A program made the translations under genes and the position numbers. Below the pieces are notes generated by a model. That model was not told the origin of the DNA. It worked only from the letters and a program-made list of their open reading frames with translations, and searched no databases. Positions 7,688 through 15,904 of a DNA stretch of 64,000 bases are shown piece after piece. Source of the DNA: Lachnospiraceae bacterium (lineage in GTDB: Bacteria; Bacillota; Clostridia; Lachnospirales; Lachnospiraceae); contig CAAGKF010000191.1 of NCBI GenBank assembly GCA_900770345.1, forward strand, positions 1 through 64,000, in the 5' to 3' direction. Position 1 is the first letter of the stretch. The number at the start of each line of letters is the position of its first letter.

Positions 7688-8914
7688 ATGATCATGAAAA
7701 TAACAAAAGCGACCCGATGGAGGGTTTTCGCAGGCGTATGGCTTCAGAGCCTTTTTACCTCGGCAACGGCCTATTTCAGTCTGTTCTGTATTCCGCTTAC
7801 CACTCAGTTCGGCTGGAGTGATTCTGATTTTGCCCTGGCTTACACGATCTACATGTTTACATACTGTGCAGTGGGCTTTATCGGCGGTTCTCTGGCAGAG
7901 AAGCTGAGCCCCAGGATCACGATTTATATGGGACTTGCCCTTTTCGCGGGCGGATGGTTCCTCACCGGTTTTGCGGCCAGCATTCCTCAGCTTTACATTT
8001 TCTACGGTCTGATGGCGGGAGCCGGCGGCGGCATGATCTACCCGGCTTGTCTGCCTACGGCGTTAAAATGGTTTCCTGACCGTTCTGGTTCTATTTCCGG
8101 ACTGGTACAGGCAGGCGCCTCCTGCGGTCCTTTCATCATGAGCCCCATCGCTCAGGCACTGATCCAGAATCTGGGAGCTCAGATGACCTGCCGTGTACTG
8201 GGAATCGTGTTCCTCATCGGTGTAGGCGCGGTGGCATGGATGATCGTTCCATGTCCGGAAGGCTGGACACCGGAAGGCTGGCAGCCCTCTAAGGATCAGG
8301 CAAAGGTGCTGAATACCAGGGATTATAATCTGGGACAGATGGTGAAGACAAAGATATTCTGGGTTCTGCTTCTGATGTTCATTTTTGCAAACGCGGCCGG
8401 AACCATGATGGTTTCCTTTACCAGCCCCATTGCTCAGCGTCAGGTAGGCCAGAGTGCCATGACGGCTGCGCTCTGCGTGTCCATTATGACTCTGTCCAAT
8501 ATGTGCGGACGTATCGGCTTCGGATTCATTTATGATATTCTGAAGGGATGGAAGAGCCTGATCCTTCTTATGATCATCAACGGAGCTTCCATGCTGATGC
8601 TGACCCAGGCCAGAACCCTTCCCTTCTTTATTGTATGTGTTGTGCTGGTAGGCTTCTCCTTCGGCGGACTGCTGGTGGTTTTCGCGCCTATGGTACGCAT
8701 GATCTTCGGATCCAGATTCTATAACCGCAACTACGGACTGATCTTTATCGGCTACGGCATCGGCGCCTTTGTAGGTCCCAAGATCAGCGCGTACTTCTAT
8801 GATACCACCGGCCAGTATACCCTTGGCTTTATCGGATCCGCCCTTCTTGCAGCCGCGGCCATCGTTCTGATCGTCATTGCTCAGAGAATGGCGGAGAAGA
8901 TGGAAAAGGAATGA
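7688..8914 (+). CDS. MFS transporter, OFA (oxalate/formate antiporter-like) group
   Basis: About 408 residues with twelve membrane segments. The WTPEGW pair after segment six (CPEGWTPEGWQPSK, near 187-200) and the N-terminal pattern with QFGW are typical of the OFA branch of the major facilitator superfamily. Members move small carboxylates and related anions. GGAG at 7681 lies only 3 bases from ATG 7688 and 9 bases from ATG 7694, so the second ATG may be the real start. It is third gene of the MerR-controlled operon. Two carriers of different families in one operon suggest import of one compound and export of a product. Confidence 0.84.
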   Translation: MIMKITKATRWRVFAGVWLQSLFTSATAYFSLFCIPLTTQFGWSDSDFALAYTIYMFTYCAVGFIGGSLAEKLSPRITIYMGLALFAGGWFLTGFAASIPQLYIFYGLMAGAGGGMIYPACLPTALKWFPDRSGSISGLVQAGASCGPFIMSPIAQALIQNLGAQMTCRVLGIVFLIGVGAVAWMIVPCPEGWTPEGWQPSKDQAKVLNTRDYNLGQMVKTKIFWVLLLMFIFANAAGTMMVSFTSPIAQRQVGQSAMTAALCVSIMTLSNMCGRIGFGFIYDILKGWKSLILLMIINGASMLMLTQARTLPFFIVCVVLVGFSFGGLLVVFAPMVRMIFGSRFYNRNYGLIFIGYGIGAFVGPKISAYFYDTTGQYTLGFIGSALLAAAAIVLIVIAQRMAEKMEKE

Positions 8915-8924
8915 GAGTACGGTC

Positions 8925-8953
8925 TGGACAAAGCAGTAAGAATTTGCTATAGT
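8925..8953 (+). promoter_or_regulatory. Promoter of the cyclophilin gene
   Basis: TGGACA, 17 bases, TATAGT, located 33 bases before the start of the peptidyl-prolyl isomerase. Confidence 0.6.
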
Positions 8954-8986
8954 GGAGGAAGATTTTAGGCAAAAGGAGATAATACT

Positions 8987-9505
8987 ATGGCAAATCCAGT
9001 AGTTACCATTACCATGGACAATGGAGATGTGATGAAGGCAGAGCTGTATCCGGAGATCGCTCCCAATACAGTGAATAATTTTATCAGCCTGGTTAAGAAG
9101 GGCTTTTATGACGGAAGGATCTTTCACAGAGTGATCCGCGGATTTATGATCCAGGGCGGCTGCCCCAACGGAAACGGTATGGGAGGCCCGGGCTACAGCA
9201 TTAAGGGTGAGTTTTCACAGAACGGCTTTAAGAATGACTTAAAGCATACCGAGGGCGTTCTTTCCATGGCGCGTTCCATGATGCCCAACTCCGCCGGTTC
9301 CCAGTTCTTTATCATGCACAAGACCTCTCCTCATCTGGACGGTGCATATGCCGCTTTCGGAAAGGTGACCGAGGGAATGGATATCGTAGATAAGATCGCC
9401 TGCGTGCAGACGGATTACAATGATCGTCCCATGAAGGAGCAGAAGATCAAATCCATGACAGTAGAAACCTTCGGACAGGAGTATCCGGAACCGGAGAAGT
9501 GCTGA
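8987..9505 (+). CDS. Peptidyl-prolyl cis-trans isomerase, cyclophilin type
   Basis: A 172-residue single-domain cyclophilin that catalyses cis-trans isomerisation at proline bonds. Active-site blocks are visible: FHRVIRGFMIQGG (residues about 45-57, with the catalytic arginine) and SAGSQFFI (about 104-111). There is no signal peptide, so it acts in the cytoplasm. AAAGGAG lies before ATG 8987 and a promoter at 8925-8953, so it is transcribed on its own or with the GNAT gene that follows 65 bases later. This is an ordinary protein-folding enzyme. Confidence 0.95.
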   Translation: MANPVVTITMDNGDVMKAELYPEIAPNTVNNFISLVKKGFYDGRIFHRVIRGFMIQGGCPNGNGMGGPGYSIKGEFSQNGFKNDLKHTEGVLSMARSMMPNSAGSQFFIMHKTSPHLDGAYAAFGKVTEGMDIVDKIACVQTDYNDRPMKEQKIKSMTVETFGQEYPEPEKC

Positions 9506-9570
9506 TTTGAGATATTGATGAAGAGCATGCCGCGGCCGGTGAGATCCGGCAGAGGCAGAAGCGGGGGAAT

Positions 9571-10356
9571 ATGAAGCTGGAAAAGAAGGTCTTCCTCCAG
9601 GGAAGCTGGCATACAGTGGTAATATCCGACGAATATCAGGCCCTTCAGGCGGCGAAAGCTGCCGGGAGGGCCATTATTGGCGTTGACGGACAGGAAGGGT
9701 CTGCGGGATCCTGCATGGTGACGGGCATTCCCTATATGATTCCTTCTTTTGAATACGCCACGGGAGAGCTGGCGGAGCTGGTATTAAGGCGCCATCTGGG
9801 GCTGCCCTGGATCATCGATGAGACGGAGCGGCTCCTGATCCGTGAGCTTGTGAGGGAGGATGCAAAGCGCATTCCGGAGGAGGAGTACGGTTCCGACGAG
9901 GAAGTTTTCCGCTCGGAGGAGCTTCTGTCCCTTTATATCAGAAATCAATACGGCTTTTATGAATACGGTACCTGGGCGCTGATCTTAAAAGCAGAGGATT
10001 CGGCGGAAGAATGCCTGATCGGGCTGGCCGGTGTGTCCAATCCGCGTCTTTTGCCGGGAATGGATGAGCTTCTTAAGGAGATGGATGAGCTTCTTCCGGC
10101 AGGAGAGGGGAAGCTTCCCTGGCTGGAGCTGGGCTATCATATTTTCAGACCCTGGAGACGGCAGGGCTACGGGGCGGAGGCTGTGAAGGCGGTTCTTTCC
10201 TACAGTCACGAGGTACTGTCAGCAAGGCTGTGTGCGATGATCCATAAAAACAATCATGCCTCCCGCCGTGTGGCGGAAGGCATCGGAATGACTGCGGTCA
10301 GCGGAACAGGTACTGAACGGTTCGGAGGGCATCTTCTTTATGCGGAGCATTTTTGA
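9571..10356 (+). CDS. GNAT family N-acetyltransferase
   Basis: A 261-residue protein. Residues about 85-261 form a RimJ/RimL-like GNAT fold that transfers acetyl from acetyl-CoA. The acetyl-CoA loop RRQGYGAEAV lies near 193-202 and is followed by HKNNHASRRVAEGIGM near 226-241. The first 85 residues are an unusual extension (GVDGQEGSAGSCMVTGIPY) that I do not recognise. An internal short duplication (MDELLKEMDELL) lies near residues 168-179. The 3' end overlaps the oppositely oriented gene at 10298-10966 by 59 bases. The substrate is unknown. Confidence 0.78.
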   Translation: MKLEKKVFLQGSWHTVVISDEYQALQAAKAAGRAIIGVDGQEGSAGSCMVTGIPYMIPSFEYATGELAELVLRRHLGLPWIIDETERLLIRELVREDAKRIPEEEYGSDEEVFRSEELLSLYIRNQYGFYEYGTWALILKAEDSAEECLIGLAGVSNPRLLPGMDELLKEMDELLPAGEGKLPWLELGYHIFRPWRRQGYGAEAVKAVLSYSHEVLSARLCAMIHKNNHASRRVAEGIGMTAVSGTGTERFGGHLLYAEHF

Positions 10357-10966
10357 TGATTCCGATGTAGGCCGGATTCAGGGCAACTCCCGTTTCCGCT
10401 GCGAAAGCGGTATCTTCCAGGGAGATTGCAGCAGGTATCTGTTCTCCGTTTTCATTTTCCACCCAGAGAATGGAATCCTCCAGCCGGCTGTAAAGCTCCT
10501 CCGGCAGAAGCTCGCGCAGATCAGCGAATCCGTTCATGGCTCCGTAATACTCGATGGCGGTCCGGTCGGTGATCATGATATCCAGACCGGTGGCGATCAG
10601 AGCGGAGATCTTGGCCTGATTGGCGATGTCAAACTGGGACATCTCATCCTTATTGGAAGAGATGTAGAGATTGCCGCTGATATCGATCAGCTCCTTCTTG
10701 CCGTATCCAAGCTCCCGGTGCAGGGACTCTTCAAAGCTGTCGGTAGAACTGTCATTCAGCGCCTGGTCGTTGATAATGGCCATGGACAGCCGTACCGTAA
10801 AGGTCTGGCGGTATACGGCGGTGACCAGCACATAGAGCACACAGACCCCGAGGAACAGCGCCAGTATGTGAAATTTGTAGTATTCCCAGATATACCATAT
10901 TTTATCCTTCCAGCTCATCCGGCTTAATTTTTCACGTTCCTTTTTTGCTTCTTCTTTTATGGTCAT
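10298..10966 (-). CDS. Membrane-anchored hypothetical protein
   Basis: About 222 residues from the ATG at 10966, which has AGAGGAAG eight bases upstream; the frame is open further upstream but lacks a ribosome site there. A short charged N-terminus (MSWKDKIWYIWEYYKFH) precedes one membrane segment (ALFLGVCVLYVLVTAVY, about residues 31-47). A soluble domain of about 170 residues then faces outside. The domain looks loosely like an extracytoplasmic binding protein (TAIEYYGAMNGFADLREL). This protein type is frequent in Lachnospiraceae beside YesL genes, as here, where yesL diverges. It overlaps the end of the GNAT gene. The function is unknown. Confidence 0.75.
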   Translation of the reverse strand: MTIKEEAKKEREKLSRMSWKDKIWYIWEYYKFHILALFLGVCVLYVLVTAVYRQTFTVRLSMAIINDQALNDSSTDSFEESLHRELGYGKKELIDISGNLYISSNKDEMSQFDIANQAKISALIATGLDIMITDRTAIEYYGAMNGFADLRELLPEELYSRLEDSILWVENENGEQIPAAISLEDTAFAAETGVALNPAYIGIIKNAPHKEDALRTVQYLFR

Positions 10967-11055
10967 AAGTATCTTCCTCTTTCGAAATTTTCCAGATTCA
11001 CCTATTATAGCACAGATATCGTATCCTGAACAGCCGCGTTTGGATATATATGCGG

Positions 11056-11067
11056 AGCACATATGTG
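11056..11067. promoter_or_regulatory. 12-bp perfect palindrome between divergent genes
   Basis: GCACATATGTGC is a perfect palindrome flanked by two copies of TGCGGA, in the intergenic space between the membrane protein (10966, minus) and yesL (11171, plus). It could be an operator; nothing else supports this. Confidence 0.3.
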
Positions 11068-11089
11068 CGGAACATCGGTGTTTTGGTAT

Positions 11090-11117
11090 TTGCATTTACA
11101 GGCAAATGTGATAGAAT
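11090..11117 (+). promoter_or_regulatory. Putative yesL promoter
   Basis: TTGCAT, 16 bases, TAGAAT, about 54 bases before the yesL start. TTTGC and GCAAA form a small dyad across the spacer. Confidence 0.45.
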
Positions 11118-11170
11118 AAAAAGCAAGCTGTTTTCAGCCGATCAACAAGCAGAGAAAGAAGAGGGTATAT

Positions 11171-11899
11171 ATGCTGCAGGGATTATTTAACTACGACAAT
11201 CCGGTCTGGAGATTTATCGGGAAGCTGGGAGATCTGATGATCCTTAATCTTCTCTGGTGCATCTGTTCCATTCCTGTATTTACCATAGGGGCCTCTACCA
11301 CAGCCGTTTATTATGTAACGCTGAAGCTGGTGCGTGATGAGGATGATTCCACCATCAAGGGATTTTTTCATTCTTTTAAGGAAAATTTCAGGCAGGCTAC
11401 TGCGATCTGGCTTATCCTTCTGGCGGCAGGCGCGCTGCTGGGCTTTGATTTCTGGTTCTTTTTCACAGGTCATATGTCTGTTTCCGGCACGGCCAGGCTG
11501 GTGATCAGTGCAGTCTTCGGAGGAATGCTTCTGATCCTTCTGTTTATTGCCGCCTATGTATTTCCGCTGCAGAGCCGTTTCTATAATCCGGTGAAGCGCA
11601 CACTGTTTAATGCCTTTTTTATGTCCGTGCGTCATCTGCTTCAGACCATCGGGATTCTGGGTATTGATGTTTTTATAGCGGCCTGCGCTTACCTGACACT
11701 GTTTTACCTTCCGCAGATGTCGGTTCTTCTGATTCTGTTCGGGTTTCCGCTGATCGCCTTTGTGAATTCTTTCTTCTTTAATGTAATATTTAAAAAATAT
11801 ATGCCGGAGGAAAGAAAGAGGGAAGAGAGCATCCGTCCCCTGTTTGAGGAAGAAGACAGCGAGGTGGATGCAGCCATCGAAAATCTGAAGAATCAGTAG
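11171..11899 (+). CDS. YesL family membrane protein (DUF624)
   Basis: A 242-residue integral membrane protein with about five to six membrane segments. The family opening is clear: NYDNPVWRFIGKLGDLMILNLLW then SIPVFTIGASTTAVYYV (within residues 6-45). YesL proteins are found across Firmicutes, often next to carbohydrate ABC transporters, but their biochemical role is not settled. Here there are no sugar-uptake genes adjacent. The partner is the divergent membrane-anchored protein at 10298-10966. The C-terminal tail is charged and cytoplasmic. It ends just before an intrinsic terminator. Confidence 0.85.
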   Translation: MLQGLFNYDNPVWRFIGKLGDLMILNLLWCICSIPVFTIGASTTAVYYVTLKLVRDEDDSTIKGFFHSFKENFRQATAIWLILLAAGALLGFDFWFFFTGHMSVSGTARLVISAVFGGMLLILLFIAAYVFPLQSRFYNPVKRTLFNAFFMSVRHLLQTIGILGIDVFIAACAYLTLFYLPQMSVLLILFGFPLIAFVNSFFFNVIFKKYMPEERKREESIRPLFEEEDSEVDAAIENLKNQ

Positions 11900-11937
11900 T
11901 TTTTAGACATAAAAGCCAAAACTGTCATTAATTATCA

Positions 11938-11987
11938 AGCACAGAAAACAACAGGCACAAAAAACTGTCGTTTTTCTGTGCTTTTTT
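11938..11987 (+). terminator. Intrinsic terminator of yesL
   Basis: AGCACAGAAAA pairs with TTTTCTGTGCT and is followed by six T residues. Confidence 0.75.
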
Positions 11988-12020
11988 CTGCATTTCTGCG
12001 ATTGAAAATTCTGTAAAATT

Positions 12021-12032
12021 ATTGTATACAAT
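12021..12032. promoter_or_regulatory. Putative GntR/FCD operator
   Basis: ATTGTATACAAT is a perfect 12-base palindrome. It has the TTGTATACAA form typical of FadR/FCD-type GntR operators. It lies about 109 bases before ispE, the first gene of the operon that encodes a GntR/FCD regulator, so self-regulation is plausible. Confidence 0.5.
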
Positions 12033-12140
12033 ATTATGTATTATAAAAACAAACAAGAAAGACAGTGTGTAGCCCCTGCGGGCAGCCGGGTGTTCCGATG
12101 TTCACTGAGGGTATAGAAAGAAGGAGAAGGGAAGACGGAG

Positions 12141-13040
12141 ATGATTTCGCATTTACGTTTAAAGGCACATGGAAAGATCAATCTGGCGCTTGATGTGCTG
12201 GGACGCCGGGAGGACGGATACCATGAGGTCAGGATGATCATGCAGACAGTAGGGCTTCATGACCGCATTGATATTTACAGGACCGCGGAACCGGGGATCC
12301 GACTGAAAACGAATCTGTTTTATCTGCCGGACAATGAGCAGAACCTGGCTTATAAGGCGGCCAGACTTCTGATGGATGAGTTCGGCGTGAAGGAAGGCGT
12401 TTCCATCAACCTGCGGAAGTTTATTCCTGTATCCGCGGGAATGGCGGGAGGAAGCACCGACGGAGCGACCGTGCTGTTTGGCGTAAATAAGATGTTTGAT
12501 CTGGGGCTTTCCACGGAGCAGCTGATGGAGCGGGCCGTGAAGCTGGGAGCGGATGTGCCTTACTGCCTTATGAGAGGAACGGCTCTTTCGGAGGGAATCG
12601 GAGAGAAGCTGACGCCGCTTCCGCCTGTTCCGCAGTGTCAGGTACTGATCGCCAAGCCGGCAGTCAGTGTGTCCACCAGGGTGGTTTACGAGAGCCTGGA
12701 TGCCATGAAACTGACACCGGAGGATCATCCGGATATTGACGGCATGCTGGATGCTATCCGCCGTCAGGATCTGAGAGAGGTGGCCGGAAAGTTCGGCAAC
12801 GTGCTTGAGCTGGTGACTGCAGGCAGATATCCTGTGATCGGGCAGATCGAGCAGGTCATGAAGGACTGCGGAGCGGTCAATGCCATGATGAGCGGCAGCG
12901 GCCCAACCGTGTTTGGATTGTTTACCAGTCCCGCGGCGGCCGAATCGGCCTATGAGAAGCTGAGGTTCGGAGGCTCCTCTTCTCTTGCGAAACAGGTGTA
13001 TCTGACAAATTTTTTTCATGTAAAGCGTGAATTTCACTGA
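12141..13040 (+). CDS. ispE: 4-diphosphocytidyl-2-C-methyl-D-erythritol kinase
   Basis: A 299-residue GHMP kinase that phosphorylates CDP-methylerythritol, the fourth step of the non-mevalonate isoprenoid pathway. Signature blocks: KAHGKINLALDVLGRREDGYH (residues 6-26, with the substrate lysine) and the ATP loop PVSAGMAGGSTDG (about 96-108). A C-terminal SGSGPTVFGLF block lies near 252-262. AGAAGGAGAAGG is upstream of ATG 12141. The gene is followed 60 bases later by a GntR regulator, the order often seen in Lachnospiraceae. Length and motifs are normal. Confidence 0.95.
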   Translation: MISHLRLKAHGKINLALDVLGRREDGYHEVRMIMQTVGLHDRIDIYRTAEPGIRLKTNLFYLPDNEQNLAYKAARLLMDEFGVKEGVSINLRKFIPVSAGMAGGSTDGATVLFGVNKMFDLGLSTEQLMERAVKLGADVPYCLMRGTALSEGIGEKLTPLPPVPQCQVLIAKPAVSVSTRVVYESLDAMKLTPEDHPDIDGMLDAIRRQDLREVAGKFGNVLELVTAGRYPVIGQIEQVMKDCGAVNAMMSGSGPTVFGLFTSPAAAESAYEKLRFGGSSSLAKQVYLTNFFHVKREFH

Positions 13041-13100
13041 TTATGCGTATTGCAGATGCCGGGTGTGTGAAAGCCGGCAGATAAATGCGGAGTATTACAA

Positions 13101-13826
13101 ATGGGAAGGAGTTTATTGAGGATGGAAAGCAATTTTAAAGTGAACATGAATGAGTATCTGCCGCTGAGGGATGTGGTATTCAATACCCTGCGTCAGGCGA
13201 TTTTAAAGGGAGAGCTGGCGCCCGGCGAGAGGTTGATGGAGATACAGTTGGCGGAGAAGCTGGGAGTCAGCCGGACACCGATCCGCGAGGCTATCCGGAA
13301 GCTGGAGCTGGAGGGACTGGTGTTGATGATCCCGCGCAAGGGCGCGGAAGTGGCCAAGATCTCAGAAAAGAGTCTCCGTGATGTTCTGGAGGTGCGCCGC
13401 TCTCTGGAGGAGCTGGCGATTGAGCTGGCCTGTCAGAGGATGTCAGAGGCGGATATGGAGCATCTTGAACAGATTCAGAACGGCTTCCGGGAGGCCATTG
13501 CCAAGGGAGATGCCATGGTAATCGCCGAAACAGATGAATCCTTCCACGACAGCATTTATGAGGGAACCGGAAATGACAAGCTGGTGCAGATGCTGAATAA
13601 TTTGAGAGAACAGATGTACCGCTACCGTCTGGAATACATAAAGGATGAGGATAAGCGCCAGATCCTTCTGCTGGAGCATGATCACATTGTAAATGCCTTA
13701 AAGAACCGCAATATCGCGGAGGCGAAGAAGGCTGCCAGAGAGCATATTGATAATCAGGAGATCACGGTATCCCGCAATATCAAGGAGCAGGAAGAGGCGG
13801 TTCATGCCAGGGGGAGAAGAGCGTAA
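13101..13826 (+). CDS. GntR family regulator, FCD type
   Basis: A 241-residue DNA-binding regulator. The N-terminal winged helix (about 20-85) shows AILKGELAPGERLMEIQLAE and GVSRTPIREAIRKLELEGLV. The C-terminal all-helical FCD domain (about 90-225) carries candidate metal/ligand residues in DESFHDSIYEGTGN (D-x3-H), LLEHDHIVNAL and REHI. ATG 13101 has GCGGAG upstream, while ATG 13122 lies 10 bases after AAGGAG, so the first seven residues are uncertain. The ligand is unknown; the FCD histidines suggest a carboxylate or metal-bound effector. It shares an operon with ispE and a 66-residue protein that overlaps its stop codon by one base. Confidence 0.88.
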   Translation: MGRSLLRMESNFKVNMNEYLPLRDVVFNTLRQAILKGELAPGERLMEIQLAEKLGVSRTPIREAIRKLELEGLVLMIPRKGAEVAKISEKSLRDVLEVRRSLEELAIELACQRMSEADMEHLEQIQNGFREAIAKGDAMVIAETDESFHDSIYEGTGNDKLVQMLNNLREQMYRYRLEYIKDEDKRQILLLEHDHIVNALKNRNIAEAKKAAREHIDNQEITVSRNIKEQEEAVHARGRRA

Positions 13827-14026
13827 TGGAAGAGCGAAGCTTTAAAGAACGTTATCTGGCAGGAGAGATCCCTTTTGAGGAGATCGACCGCTATATCAGC
13901 CGCTGGAACAACAGCGATGATCCGCGGACCCTGGCTCAGTACCTGGGACTTAACGCGGAGGAAGAGGATGTATGGATCGATGTCAGCGATGAGGCTCTCC
14001 AGGAAATGCTGGATGGTCAGAAATAG
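13826..14026 (+). CDS. Small acidic hypothetical protein, 66 aa
   Basis: ATG at 13826 shares one base with the regulator stop codon (TAATG), so translation is likely coupled. The protein is short, acidic and soluble (GEIPFEEIDRYISRWNNSDD near 13-32, then LAQYLGLNAEEEDVW). The regular amphipathic pattern and length match a conserved small Clostridia protein found next to GntR or metabolic genes, which I cannot assign to a function. Position suggests a partner of the regulator or of ispE. An intrinsic terminator follows inside the 3' end of spoIIR. Confidence 0.7.
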   Translation: MEERSFKERYLAGEIPFEEIDRYISRWNNSDDPRTLAQYLGLNAEEEDVWIDVSDEALQEMLDGQK

Positions 14027-14049
14027 CGGGGACAGCCGCGGCCTGCCGG

Positions 14050-14685
14050 TTACAGGCAGGCCGCAAGCCGTTCCAGAAGCCGGAAACGTATCTGTGTTTT
14101 CGGCTTTTTTGATGTCCTGAGAAGAAGGGCGTCGTAGTCCTCGCGGGAGAGGCGGGAGGACAGTTCACGGCGGGAGTCCTCCGGCATGGAGGCGCGGACA
14201 GAATCCGTAAAGCACAGGGAGGGGTAGAGGACGCACCACCAGTTCCTGCCTCTTCCGCAGCCAATGGTGAGCCGGGCGGTGTCGTAGGTGCCGCAGGGAA
14301 AACAGAGATTTCCGTAGGTCCGTGTGGGGAAATAATCTCTGGTTACTTCAAAGGTTACGGACTGCTTTGTTCCGCGGCTTTCAAGCCATGATTCCGACAG
14401 CGCTTCTATAGTGCCGCGGTTATCAGTCAGCCATGCGGACAGTTCCTTTTTTCCGGCTTTATCGGGTGCGGCATCCCGGATATAGTCCAATACCAGACTC
14501 CGGATTTCCAGCTTTACCTCCTGATCCTCAGGGCGGTTGCTTTCTGCCACGACGCGGAACCGCAGGATCTCCGGAGAGATGCGGGAAGCCAGAGCTTCCT
14601 GGAAGGCCCTGCTTTCTGAGGCACAGATAAGAAATGCAGCCAGAAAGCAGAGAGCGCTGATGCAGAGACTGATCTTGTATTTCAT
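14050..14685 (-). CDS. spoIIR: Stage II sporulation protein R
   Basis: A 211-residue secreted signal protein. In Bacillus it is made in the forespore under sigma-F and triggers SpoIIGA to process pro-sigma-E in the mother cell. An N-terminal membrane or signal segment (about 5-22) is followed by RFRVVAESNRPEDQEVKLEI and the diagnostic block FPCGTYDTARLTIGCGRGRNWW (split across about 128-149). CVLYPSLCF comes next. The cysteine content is typical. It converges with the ispE operon, whose terminator lies inside its 3' end. Its presence shows the organism is, or recently was, a spore former. Confidence 0.95.
   Translation of the reverse strand: MKYKISLCISALCFLAAFLICASESRAFQEALASRISPEILRFRVVAESNRPEDQEVKLEIRSLVLDYIRDAAPDKAGKKELSAWLTDNRGTIEALSESWLESRGTKQSVTFEVTRDYFPTRTYGNLCFPCGTYDTARLTIGCGRGRNWWCVLYPSLCFTDSVRASMPEDSRRELSSRLSREDYDALLLRTSKKPKTQIRFRLLERLAACL
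14077..14110 (+). terminator. Terminator of the ispE-gntR operon inside spoIIR
   Basis: AAGCCGGAAA pairs with TTTTCGGCTT (one G-T pair) and runs into six T residues, reading rightward. It lies within the coding 3' end of the converging spoIIR. A separate 10-bp GC-rich hairpin without a T-run (14038-14064) spans the convergence point. Confidence 0.65.
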
Positions 14686-14740
14686 AAAAAATCTCCAATC
14701 TGCCGTCCGAAACGGCGTATTTTACTGTTTTAATTACTGT

Positions 14741-14768
14741 TTGTAATTATTGCCACATATGATATACT
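14741..14768 (+). promoter_or_regulatory. Putative ddl promoter
   Basis: TTGTAA, 16 bases, TATACT; the start codon lies 49 bases downstream. Confidence 0.55.
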
Positions 14769-14816
14769 ATAAACAGCCCGAAGCACAGAAATTAAGGAAG
14801 AGTAAGGAGATAACAC

Positions 14817-15884
14817 ATGAACAGAGAGACAGTTGCAGTCATATTCGGAGGACAGTCCTCAGAGCATATCGTGTCCTGTATGTCAGCCGTCAATGTGATC
14901 GAACATATAAATAGAGATAAGTACAGTATTCTGCTGATCGGTATTACTCAGGAGGGCCGCTGGCTTAAGGCGGATTCCCTGGAGGATGTAAAGAGCGGAG
15001 CCTGGAGAGAAAGCAGGGTTTCCGCATTTCTGCTGCCCGATGCGGTGAAGAAATGTGCTGTCATTACGGACGGTGAAACAATAACGGAAGTAAAGGTGGA
15101 TGTGGTATTCCCTGTTCTCCACGGTCTTTACGGTGAGGACGGGACCATCCAGGGACTGCTGGAACTGGCGCAGATCCCCTATGTGGGCTGCGGCGTTCTG
15201 GCATCAGCCGTATCCATGGATAAGCTGTATACCAAGATCATTGTGGATGAGCTGGGCGTCCGTCAGGCGGCCTATGAATCTGTGACACGTGATCAGCTGA
15301 CGGATCCGGAACGCGTGCTGGACCGGATCGAGAGACGCTTTGCCTATCCGGTGTTTATTAAGCCTTCCAACGCAGGCTCCTCTAAGGGTGTCAGCAAGGC
15401 GGAAAACCGGGAACAGCTGGCTGCGGGGCTGACGGAAGCTGCTCATCACGATCGTAAGATCCTGGTGGAGGAAATGATCGTGGGGCATGAGGTTGAGTGC
15501 GCTGTATTCGGAGGCGGAAGAGAAGAGGTGCGTGCCTCCGGCGTGGGCGAGATTCTGGCTGCTGCGGATTTCTATGATTTTGATGCCAAGTATTACAATC
15601 AGGAATCCAAAACGGTTACGGATCCGGAGCTTCCCGAAGGAGCTGCGGAGACAGTTCGCCGGGCTGCCGCCGCTATTTTCAGGGCAGTGGACGGTTACGG
15701 GCTGGCACGTGTGGACTTTTTTGTGAAGGAAGACGGAGAGGTGGTATTTAATGAGATCAATACCATGCCGGGCTTTACGGCCATCAGCATGTACCCCATG
15801 CTCTGGGAGGCCAGAGGGATCAGCAAGGACCAGCTGGTGGAAATGCTGCTGGAGCATGGAAAAAAACGGTTTGAAAGGGTATGA
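14817..15884 (+). CDS. ddl: D-alanine--D-alanine ligase
   Basis: A 355-residue ATP-grasp ligase that joins two D-alanines for the peptidoglycan stem peptide. Visible blocks: FGGQSSEHIVSCMSA (N-terminal, residues 10-24), GEDGTIQGLLEL (about 105-116), FIKPSNAGSSKGVSKA (ATP-grasp, about 179-194), and a metal-binding end FNEINTMPGFTAISMYP. AAGGAG precedes ATG 14817. The stop codon overlaps an ATG 4 bases back, and a DUF1934 gene follows. Nothing around it suggests a vancomycin-resistance version: there are no vanX or vanS neighbours, and the D-lactate dehydrogenase-like gene at 53177 is far away. Confidence 0.94.
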   Translation: MNRETVAVIFGGQSSEHIVSCMSAVNVIEHINRDKYSILLIGITQEGRWLKADSLEDVKSGAWRESRVSAFLLPDAVKKCAVITDGETITEVKVDVVFPVLHGLYGEDGTIQGLLELAQIPYVGCGVLASAVSMDKLYTKIIVDELGVRQAAYESVTRDQLTDPERVLDRIERRFAYPVFIKPSNAGSSKGVSKAENREQLAAGLTEAAHHDRKILVEEMIVGHEVECAVFGGGREEVRASGVGEILAAADFYDFDAKYYNQESKTVTDPELPEGAAETVRRAAAAIFRAVDGYGLARVDFFVKEDGEVVFNEINTMPGFTAISMYPMLWEARGISKDQLVEMLLEHGKKRFERV

Positions 15885-15904
15885 ATTGCGGGAGAGGTAG
15901 CAGG

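Noticed and set aside
8063..9127. 354-codon minus-strand frame over the OFA carrier and cyclophilin
   Set aside because: It overlaps two clear genes and has His-rich composition typical of antisense frames.
14817..15884. Vancomycin-resistance ligase
   Set aside because: No vanX, vanH, vanR or vanS genes adjoin; spoIIR and DUF1934 neighbours indicate the housekeeping ligase.
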